NCBI RefSeq assembly: GCF_025370105.1
Contig: NZ_JANQBK010000015.1
Span: 62,001-126,000, forward strand
Direction: 5' to 3'
DNA from: Sphingomonas hylomeconis
GTDB taxonomy: Bacteria > Pseudomonadota > Alphaproteobacteria > Sphingomonadales > Sphingomonadaceae
Length of the DNA stretch: 64,000 nt
This document shows positions 58,291 through 64,000 of this stretch, in pieces. The notes beneath the pieces were generated by a model. It saw only the letters and a list, made by a program, of their open reading frames with translations, did not search any database and was not told the origin of the DNA. Numbering within the stretch: the first letter of the stretch is position 1; every line of letters begins with the position of its first letter. The position numbers and the translations under genes were made by a program.

Positions 58291-59874
58291 ATGACCACCC
58301 TTGCCGGCACCAAGATCAAGAGCTTCCGCGAAGCCCGCAGCCTGTCCCGCGCCGCGTTCGGCGCCTGGTACGACGCGCCGGGCAGCACGGTGCAGGGCTG
58401 GGAAGAAGACGGCAAGCGCGCCAGCCAGCCGGTGGTCAATCAGATCGCCGCCAACGGCATCGCCAGCCACGCCGACTGGTACATCACGATACGCACGGAG
58501 AATGACATGACGACCTGGGCCCCCGACAGCTGGACGAAGGCCGAAGCGCGTCAGCTGCCGAACTATCCCGACGCCGCCGCGCTCGACGCCGCGACCGACA
58601 CGCTCGGCAAATTCCCCCCGCTCGTCTTCGCCGGCGAGGCGCGCAATCTCACTGCCGATCTGGCCAAGGTCTCGCGCGGCGAGGCGTTCCTGCTGCAGGG
58701 CGGCGATTGCGCCGAGAGCTTCGCCGAGCATAGTGCGAACAATATCCGCGATACGTTCCGCGTGCTGCTGCAGATGGCGGTCGTCCTTACCTTCGCCTCC
58801 AAGCTGCCGGTGGTGAAGCTCGGGCGCATGGCGGGCCAGTTCGCCAAGCCGCGCTCGACCGACATGGAGATGATCGATAGCGTCGAGCTGCCGAGCTATC
58901 GCGGCGATATCGTCAACGATATCGATTTCACCGCGGAGTCGCGCATTCCCGATCCGCAGCGCATGATCCGCGCCTACAGCCAGTCGGCCGCCACGCTCAA
59001 CCTGCTGCGCGCGTTCGCCTCGGGCGGTTATGCCAATCTGCATCAGGTGCATCGCTGGACGCACGATTTCCTGGGCTCGAGCCCCTGGGCACAGAAATAT
59101 ACCGAAACCGCCGATCGCATCGGCGAAGCGCTGGACTTCATGGAAGCGTGCGGGATCAATCCCGAGACGGTGCCGCAGCTCAGCCAGACGCAATTCTACA
59201 CCAGCCACGAAGCCTTGCTGCTACGCTACGAACAGGCGCTCACGCGCCAAGATTCGCTCACCGGCGACTGGTACGACACCTCGGCGCACATGCTGTGGAT
59301 CGGCGACCGCACGCGGTTCGAGGGCTCTGCGCATGTCGAATATCTGCGCGGCATCGGCAATCCGATCGGCATGAAATGCGGCCCCTCGCTGGAGCCCGAT
59401 GCGCTGCTGCGGCTGCTCGACACGCTCAATCCCGGCCGCATCCCGGGCCGCATGACGCTGATCACGCGGTACGGCCATGACAAGATCGAGGCCGGCCTGC
59501 CCAAGCTCGTCCGCGCGGTGCTGCGCGAGGGCCATCCGGTGGTGTGGAGCTGCGATCCGATGCACGGCAATACGGTGAAAGCGGCGACCGGCTACAAGAC
59601 CCGGCCGTTCGACCGCATCCTCGCCGAAGTGCGCGGCTTCTTCGCCGTTCACCGCGCCGAGGGCAGCATCGCCGGCGGTATCCATGCCGAAATGACCGGA
59701 CAGAACGTGACCGAATGCACCGGCGGCGCGGTCGACGTGACCGAGCAGAGCCTGGCCGATCGCTACCACACGCATTGCGATCCGCGGCTCAACGCCGGCC
59801 AGTCGCTGGAACTGGCCTTTCTGCTCGCTGAGATGCTCAACGAGGAAATGACCGAGCGGCGCAAAGCCGCCTAG
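58291..59874 (+). CDS. aroG: Class II DAHP synthase with in-frame N-terminal HTH domain
   Basis: Condenses phosphoenolpyruvate and erythrose 4-phosphate to DAHP, the first shikimate-pathway step. From residue 73 ([18 protein letters not shown]) to 527 it is a complete class II enzyme: [85 protein letters not shown]. The preceding 72 residues, in frame without a stop, form a helix-turn-helix of XRE type: [20 protein letters not shown] and [23 protein letters not shown] 58507 has its own GGAG six bases upstream, so a plain 455-residue enzyme is probably also or mainly made. Start 58291 has no good Shine-Dalgarno but sits just behind two operator-like palindromes. Confidence 0.92.
   Translation: MTTLAGTKIKSFREARSLSRAAFGAWYDAPGSTVQGWEEDGKRASQPVVNQIAANGIASHADWYITIRTENDMTTWAPDSWTKAEARQLPNYPDAAALDAATDTLGKFPPLVFAGEARNLTADLAKVSRGEAFLLQGGDCAESFAEHSANNIRDTFRVLLQMAVVLTFASKLPVVKLGRMAGQFAKPRSTDMEMIDSVELPSYRGDIVNDIDFTAESRIPDPQRMIRAYSQSAATLNLLRAFASGGYANLHQVHRWTHDFLGSSPWAQKYTETADRIGEALDFMEACGINPETVPQLSQTQFYTSHEALLLRYEQALTRQDSLTGDWYDTSAHMLWIGDRTRFEGSAHVEYLRGIGNPIGMKCGPSLEPDALLRLLDTLNPGRIPGRMTLITRYGHDKIEAGLPKLVRAVLREGHPVVWSCDPMHGNTVKAATGYKTRPFDRILAEVRGFFAVHRAEGSIAGGIHAEMTGQNVTECTGGAVDVTEQSLADRYHTHCDPRLNAGQSLELAFLLAEMLNEEMTERRKAA
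58497..58509 (+). promoter_or_regulatory. Internal ribosome-binding site and second start of aroG
   Basis: GGAG (58497-58500), six-base spacer, ATG (58507-58509), in frame with the 58291 start. This is a better initiation site than the upstream one and fits the normal N-terminus of class II DAHP synthase. Confidence 0.75.
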
Positions 59875-59959
59875 TCGAGACTGTAGGGGAGAAGACCGGT
59901 ACCGGTCGACTGTGCAGTTCGCGTTTGCCGGGGTGGCCTGCGCCGCCCCGGCATCGCCG

Positions 59960-60106
59960 TTAGACCGCCTTGCGGCCGGTGATGAGATTGAACAGCACGA
60001 CCACCACGGCAATTACGAGCAGCACGTGGATCAGCCCGCCGGCGATATGAAAGCCAAGCCCCAGTGCCCAGAGCACGAGCAAGATGACGACGATAGTCCA
60101 GATCAT
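59960..60106 (-). CDS. Lmo0937-family small membrane protein
   Basis: A 48-residue protein made of two hydrophobic helices (TIVVILLVLWALGLGF and GLIHVLLVIAVVVVLFNLI) separated by HIAGG, ending GRKAV. This is the pattern of the lmo0937 family, small inner-membrane proteins of unknown role often linked to stress. AAGGA lies six bases before the ATG at 60104-60106. Convergent with aroG. Confidence 0.88.
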   Translation of the reverse strand: MIWTIVVILLVLWALGLGFHIAGGLIHVLLVIAVVVVLFNLITGRKAV

Positions 60107-60394
60107 CGATATTCCTTCCGATCGCCGATCATTCGGCACCATGCGTTCGATTGCCGAAACGCCCTCGTAACGAAACGTACCGGTGGCAGGCGGGTTCCGC
60201 TACGTCCGCGCGGCACCGGCAACGATGCCGGGACGGTTGCACTGCCGACGCGCTGCACTAGCTCGCGCGCACGTTACTGGCTCCACGATCTATCGCTGGC
60301 AGCACCGGGTCACAGGGACGCCTCGCCTCGCCACGGTCAATCGATCTCCATCTTGACGGCCGCGCCGCTCCGGCCTAGATCCCGCCTTCCGCGC

Positions 60395-60469
60395 GGCCCC
60401 TTCGTCTAGCGGTTAGGACGACGCCCTCTCACGGCGTAAGCACGAGTTCGATTCTCGTAGGGGTCACCA
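60395..60469 (+). tRNA. tRNA-Glu (CTC)
   Basis: A 75-base cloverleaf ending in encoded CCA: acceptor GGCCCCT/AGGGGTC (one wobble), anticodon stem ACGCC/GGCGT with loop CTCTCAC giving anticodon CTC at 60428-60430, T-arm ACGAG-TTCGATT-CTCGT, discriminator A at 60466. Reads GAG codons. tRNA genes are common integration points, and the next genes to the right are atypical. Confidence 0.95.
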
Positions 60470-60857
60470 CCGGTTCCGTTAGATAGTTCGCGCCGCATCA
60501 GCCGCGGTTCCCCACGCGGGGCTTTTTGGTTCCCACGAGCCCGACGATCTTGCCGCCAACGACCTGAGCCGCGGCGCCCTTCGCGAACACCGATCTCGCT
60601 GATGCGCGGACCTGGTGTGACGCGGCCTGCAAGATGCTCGCGCGCGGCGTAGCCGGGCCGACGGCACCATACCCCTGACGAAAAGCGCCCCCCGCCCCGC
60701 CCCTGCCACACGCACACCGAAGCCAAGTGCTCACCGCTCGGAAATGGAGCGAACGTCACCTTGGACGCAAAGCGGCCACCTGTGGCGAATAGATTGCCAT
60801 TCCCCGCATCTCATTGCTAAAGCGGCTATAGTGCGACAGGTTGGATGGAGATGAAGC
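60470..60857. other. 388-bp region after tRNA-Glu without a recognised gene
   Basis: A short stem CCCC-ACGC-GGGG followed by CTTTTT (60510-60527) may terminate the tRNA transcript. Otherwise I see no gene. The last about 90 bases are AT-richer and end in the GGAG that precedes the 65-codon frame at 60858. Confidence 0.5.
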
Positions 60858-61055
60858 GTGTCATCCGGGCGACCACAAACACGTCTCTGCGCCGATCAAT
60901 CCGATTTACTCCTCCGTTATAGTGGTGACCGACCGGCCTATTCGGGACTTTCAAAGCAGGAACACCCGGCAGCACCTTCATCATTGGATGCTGACATATC
61001 TTGCCGTTCCCTTTTTGCGTCGCACAAAAGCGCGGTGCTGGTCGTCGGCGAATGA
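60858..61055 (+). CDS. 65-residue hypothetical protein, translationally coupled
   Basis: A short frame from GTG 60858 with GGAG seven bases upstream; its stop overlaps the ATG of the next gene as ATGA. The next gene has no Shine-Dalgarno of its own, so coupling supports real translation here. The protein has no signal peptide or membrane helix and no motif I know; it includes LLLRYSGDRPAYSGLSKQE and two Cys. Codons are visibly less GC-rich than those of neighbouring genes, which suggests acquired or decaying DNA. It could be the remnant of a longer gene or a small peptide precursor; neither can be shown. Confidence 0.5.
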   Translation: MSSGRPQTRLCADQSDLLLRYSGDRPAYSGLSKQEHPAAPSSLDADISCRSLFASHKSAVLVVGE

Positions 61056-61990
61056 ACGGGGCTCAGGAGGGGCCATCGCGGACCGAGACCGTTCGCGCAG
61101 CCAGAAGTCTAACCATTGCTATAGTAACCACTCCATATGCTTATCTTCCCGAGGCACATGCCTATGCTTCATATCTCCGGCGATGTGGCCACGACGCCCA
61201 GGCAGTGCCTACCGCGGGTGATGCAAGCCCAGCCGACATAGCCATCGTTTTCTCCTGGCGGGACCAATGGAACCTCCGCCATGCACGAGCGCGGGTCGTG
61301 CACGAATATCATAGTCTGTCCGGCGGCTCTGCAGCGGCGTCGAAAGATCGGCTCAAGCGTCTGCTCGCACCACCGCCGGCGGGCAGGATATTCATCGACA
61401 CGGCCATGCGCCTGCGCTTTGGGTTCGGGGAAGAAGTGCCAACGCTATACCGTCCGATGGGGATCGACGCTGCGCTATTCGGCTGCGCCGTTTCCACCAC
61501 GATGCCCGACTATGATCTACTATATTGCGGCACCCTGCATCGAGCGGGTGTGATGCCAACGCTCGAGGAACTGGCGAAGCGCGGCTTTCGCGTCCTGGCG
61601 GTCGGCGCGGTACCGTCGGGTGCGACAAAAATACCGGGTGTCGAACTGACCGGCCCGCTCGCGCGGCCGGACCTTCCCCAGGCCTTCCAACGCGCCCGTT
61701 TCGGACTGAATTTCACGCCCGATGTTCATCCCTTCAACGTGCAGATCAGCACCAAGACCCTCGAATATGCTGCCGCCGGCTTGGGCGTCGTCGCGAACCG
61801 CTACCCCTGGATCGAGCGGTTTGCGCGGGAGACCGGCACGAGCGTCACATGGCTCGATACGCTGACGACTCCCGATTCACTGCCCACCGAGACAATTTTG
61901 CAGCCCAGCCTGGCACATCTGGAATGGGCGCGCATACTGGACGCAGCAAAGTTCGAGCCCTTTATCGCGGGCCTGGGTGGGAGCCGATAA
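61052..61990 (+). CDS. Glycosyltransferase-like protein
   Basis: A 312-residue protein. The N-terminal LTIAIVTTPYAYLPEAHAYA and ADIAIVFSWRDQWNL look like the first Rossmann half of a GT-B enzyme. The second half has LLYCGTLHRAGVMPTLEEL, ARFGLNFTPDVHPFNVQIST and TLEYAAAGLGVVANRYPWIE, the last resembling the donor-site loop of GT4-type transferases (E near AAAGLGVVA). The function is likely glycosyl transfer, but the catalytic motif is not classical. The start ATG 61052 overlaps the preceding stop. The stop lies 2 bp before the nucleotidyltransferase gene's start. Confidence 0.75.
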   Translation: MNGAQEGPSRTETVRAARSLTIAIVTTPYAYLPEAHAYASYLRRCGHDAQAVPTAGDASPADIAIVFSWRDQWNLRHARARVVHEYHSLSGGSAAASKDRLKRLLAPPPAGRIFIDTAMRLRFGFGEEVPTLYRPMGIDAALFGCAVSTTMPDYDLLYCGTLHRAGVMPTLEELAKRGFRVLAVGAVPSGATKIPGVELTGPLARPDLPQAFQRARFGLNFTPDVHPFNVQISTKTLEYAAAGLGVVANRYPWIERFARETGTSVTWLDTLTTPDSLPTETILQPSLAHLEWARILDAAKFEPFIAGLGGSR

Positions 61991-61992
61991 GC

Positions 61993-63150
61993 GTGCCGGA
62001 TGACGGGGAGATTGGACAGCGAAGGCTGTTGCTGGGATTATTGTTTCCGAAAATGCAGCGCGGGATGAATTGCGCTGTCGATACGCCCAATTGGGCGATC
62101 ATCGATCAGCTGGCCCGCCGGCACCGTCTTGTCCCTCTTCTTCATCACCGGTTGCAGCAGTCAGATATCAGACCGCCGGACGACATGATGTCCGCCTGGG
62201 CAGAGCGTCGACGCCGATCGTTGCTGGCTTCGCTAAGGGCGCAGGCCGATCTTTGCTGGGTGCATGATTGCCTTGCAGAGTTGAACATCGACTATCGCGC
62301 GTTGAAAGGCGCGTTTTTGGCATGGCAGGTCTATTCGCATCCCGAACTGCGTCCGCTGCGCGATCTCGATGTGCTGGTGCCCGATTACGATGTGAAGCGC
62401 GCGTTTGACCACCTCCTTGCAAAGGGGGCGACCCGCCTGCCCCATGCGCCGGGCGACCCGAGCGCAGCGGTGCTGCTCGATCGCAAGCACCTGCCGCCGA
62501 TACTATTGCCCAACAAGACGATTTTGGAACTTCACAGACGCCTGTTCAAGCCGACCCAGCCGATCGAACTCTCGCTGCAGCCGGGCTTCTGGAACCGCGC
62601 TTCCACCGCCGAAATAGCAGGCCGTGTGATCACCTTCCCCGATATCGAGGACCAACTGCTGCACCTAGTCGTTCATGCCGTGGATGATCACCTGTTTAGC
62701 AATGGCCCGCTGGCGCTTTCCGATATCGCGCTGATGCGTCAGCAGCCCGGCATCGACTGGCCGGCAGTGCACATACGATCCCTTGAGCTGGGATGCGCGC
62801 GGTCCCTAGGACTCGCTACGGCGATGGTCGAAGCGCTGGAAGGCGTGTCGTCGACCGGCGCTGTCGACGTGCCTTCCCCCGTTCTGGGCTCCGCACTGGA
62901 TTTAACGTTGGGCGCACGAAGCGACTATCGGTCGATACCGAACGCCGCGCGCCACAAGACCGGCTTTTTCCGGCATCTACGCCTTGTGGTGGCAAGCGAG
63001 TTTGCAATTGATGTCGGCTCGTGGCGGACAGTCTTGCTGATCCCCCTCGCGACCTTCAGGGTATTGCGAAAGCGGATGAAACGCTCGATCGATGAAGATC
63101 AGATGGAAGTCACGCGGGTCAGCCTTTGGCTGCAGAACACCGCAAACTGA
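61993..63150 (+). CDS. Nucleotidyltransferase family protein (PF14907-like)
   Basis: A 385-residue protein with the pattern of the uncharacterised nucleotidyltransferase family PF14907: IDYRALKGAFLAWQVYSHPE, RPLRDLDVLVPDYDVKRAF (the metal Asp pair), later ILELHRRLFKP and DIEDQLLHLVVHAVDDHLF. Such proteins occur in exopolysaccharide/exosortase loci and in some lasso-peptide clusters; their substrates are mostly unknown. GTG 61993 has GGGAG nine bases upstream. With the upstream glycosyltransferase-like gene it forms an operon. No lasso B/C or exosortase gene is seen in the window. Confidence 0.82.
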   Translation: MPDDGEIGQRRLLLGLLFPKMQRGMNCAVDTPNWAIIDQLARRHRLVPLLHHRLQQSDIRPPDDMMSAWAERRRRSLLASLRAQADLCWVHDCLAELNIDYRALKGAFLAWQVYSHPELRPLRDLDVLVPDYDVKRAFDHLLAKGATRLPHAPGDPSAAVLLDRKHLPPILLPNKTILELHRRLFKPTQPIELSLQPGFWNRASTAEIAGRVITFPDIEDQLLHLVVHAVDDHLFSNGPLALSDIALMRQQPGIDWPAVHIRSLELGCARSLGLATAMVEALEGVSSTGAVDVPSPVLGSALDLTLGARSDYRSIPNAARHKTGFFRHLRLVVASEFAIDVGSWRTVLLIPLATFRVLRKRMKRSIDEDQMEVTRVSLWLQNTAN

Positions 63151-63433
63151 CGATACTACCGACCGGCGCCGTGGGCTCCCGCCGTTGACGGGTTGGATCG
63201 TCCGGTTGCGACGAATGGTGCGGCGGGGGCTCCGCATCCCGACGAAAGACTCGGCGTGAGCCTTGCTCGTGCCAGGTGCCGCGCGCAAATCGCAACCGGT
63301 GGCGCGCCACTCGGCTCCCCCAGGCCGTGGTATTTACCGCGCCGTGTCACACCCGAGTAACGGAACCTACGCCGTCCCGTCACACCGCACGGCTAGCTGC
63401 GCGACATAATCAAACGATCCCGGGGAAATCGAC

Positions 63434-64000
63434 ATGACCGTCCGCACCGCGCTGCCGCGCGCGATCCGCTATGCCAGCTTGCTGGCCGCTACCGCGCTGA
63501 CCGCACCGGCATTCGCCTCCACGCTGTCGGGCACCGTCGTCGATGCCAGCGGCACGCGGTCATTGCAGGGCGCGGAAGTGTCGATCGAAGCGCTCGGCCG
63601 GGTGGTCGAGGCGCAGGCCGATGGCAGCTTCCGGATCAGCGATCTGAAGGCCGGCCACTATATCGTGACCGCGCGCTATGTCGGCGCGACGCCGGTGTCG
63701 CAGGAAGTCGATATCGTCGACGATGCCGATGCACGGCTCGACTTCAGCCTGGGTGCGACGAGCAGCGCTTCGGGCGATATCGACGACATTCTGGTTATCG
63801 GCATCGGCGCCAACCAGGCCAGTGCGCTCTCCCGCCAGAAAGCTGCCGATGGCGTGGAAAGCGTGCTGTCGCGCGATGCGATCGGCCAAAATCCGGATCA
63901 GAACGTGGCCGAATCGCTGCGCCGCGTGCCCGGCATCTCGGTACAGGACGATCAGGGCGAAGGCCGCTTCGTGGTCATCCGCGGGCTCGCGCCGCAGCTC
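63434..64000 (+). CDS. TonB-dependent receptor with N-terminal carboxypeptidase-like domain (5' part)
   Basis: The first 189 residues are in frame to the window end. Signal peptide to about TAPAFA, then a beta-sandwich like the carboxypeptidase-regulatory domain (LSGTVVDASGTRSLQGAEVS, GRVVEAQADGSFRISDLKAG), a linker, a TonB-box-like DDILVIGIGA and the plug start: VLSRDAIGQNPDQNVAESL, RRVPGISVQDDQGEGR and VVIRGLAPQL. This plug type marks the TonB/Xanth-Caul receptor group used for glycans and other large nutrients. GGGGAAATCGAC precedes the ATG. The gap 63151-63433 holds no gene. Confidence 0.92.
   Translation, partial: MTVRTALPRAIRYASLLAATALTAPAFASTLSGTVVDASGTRSLQGAEVSIEALGRVVEAQADGSFRISDLKAGHYIVTARYVGATPVSQEVDIVDDADARLDFSLGATSSASGDIDDILVIGIGANQASALSRQKAADGVESVLSRDAIGQNPDQNVAESLRRVPGISVQDDQGEGRFVVIRGLAPQL

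Noticed and set aside
60858..61055. Lasso-peptide precursor
   Set aside because: A PF14907-like gene and a TonB receptor lie nearby, but no B (protease) or C (asparagine-synthetase-like) gene is present and the ORF lacks the leader Thr and core Gly-to-Asp/Glu layout.
60395..63433. Integrated element with direct repeat of the tRNA 3' end
   Set aside because: I looked for a second copy of the tRNA-Glu 3' end to the right and saw none; no integrase gene is present in the window.
1..64000. CRISPR array, rRNA operon, prophage or complete insertion sequence
   Set aside because: No regularly spaced direct repeats, no rRNA-like stretches, no phage structural or transposase genes were seen.

Overview
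The window is GC-rich, densely coded chromosomal DNA from an alphaproteobacterium, most likely Sphingomonas or a close relative. The case rests on gene families and neighbourhoods: a DivL-like PAS kinase near ahcY, the rpsU-FKBP pair, TonB receptors with sphingomonad signatures, and a large exopolysaccharide locus. No database search was run, so species-level identity is not claimed.

Layout. 1-19 kb is mostly housekeeping: a PAS sensor kinase (cut by the left edge), a TonB receptor, ahcY with a palindromic operator candidate upstream, yqgE/algH, a peroxiredoxin, amn, a SIMPL/M2-peptidase pair, two tandem GFA-type proteins, asd, dut, a MoeB/ThiF protein and an M16 protease. 19.3-49.3 kb is a polysaccharide locus: wecB-wecC (UDP-ManNAcA), a UDP-glucuronate 4-epimerase, a Wzx flippase, a pyruvyl transferase beside a nitroreductase, a PglA/C/D/E-like run (28.2-31.8 kb) with a PglF-like dehydratase at 36.7-38.7 kb, two OafA-type acyltransferases, two Wzy/WaaL-type proteins, two GT4 enzymes, a Wzc-like autokinase with a Gly-Tyr repeat tail, a Wza-like lipoprotein, a promoter-terminator-flanked small secreted protein, and rmlB-rmlA. 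49.4-52 kb returns to housekeeping (FKBP, rpsU, cysS). 52-57 kb is a second surface-glycan patch: an acyltransferase, a GT2, and a three-gene operon of nucleotidyltransferase/degenerate HAD fusion, APH-type kinase and HAD phosphatase. 57-60 kb carries a D-2-hydroxyacid dehydrogenase and a class II DAHP synthase read in frame with an N-terminal helix-turn-helix domain behind two tandem operator-like palindromes. 60.4-64 kb holds tRNA-Glu(CTC), an unusual block (65-residue ORF, glycosyltransferase-like protein, PF14907-type nucleotidyltransferase) and the start of another TonB receptor.

How the genes fit together. The locus encodes sugar-nucleotide supply (ManNAcA, GalA, a bacillosamine-type diamino sugar, dTDP-4-keto-6-deoxyglucose), initiation on undecaprenyl phosphate (PglC-like), chain growth (GT4/GT2), decoration (O-acyl, possibly pyruvyl), flipping (Wzx), polymerisation/ligation and export (Wzc/Wza). 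The polymer structure cannot be read from sequence. The least conventional signals are the regulator-DAHP synthase fusion with its paired palindromes, the bacillosamine-style initiation cassette inside an exopolysaccharide locus, the nucleotidyltransferase/pseudo-HAD operon, and the hexanucleotide repeat that sets the tyrosine count of the Wzc tail.
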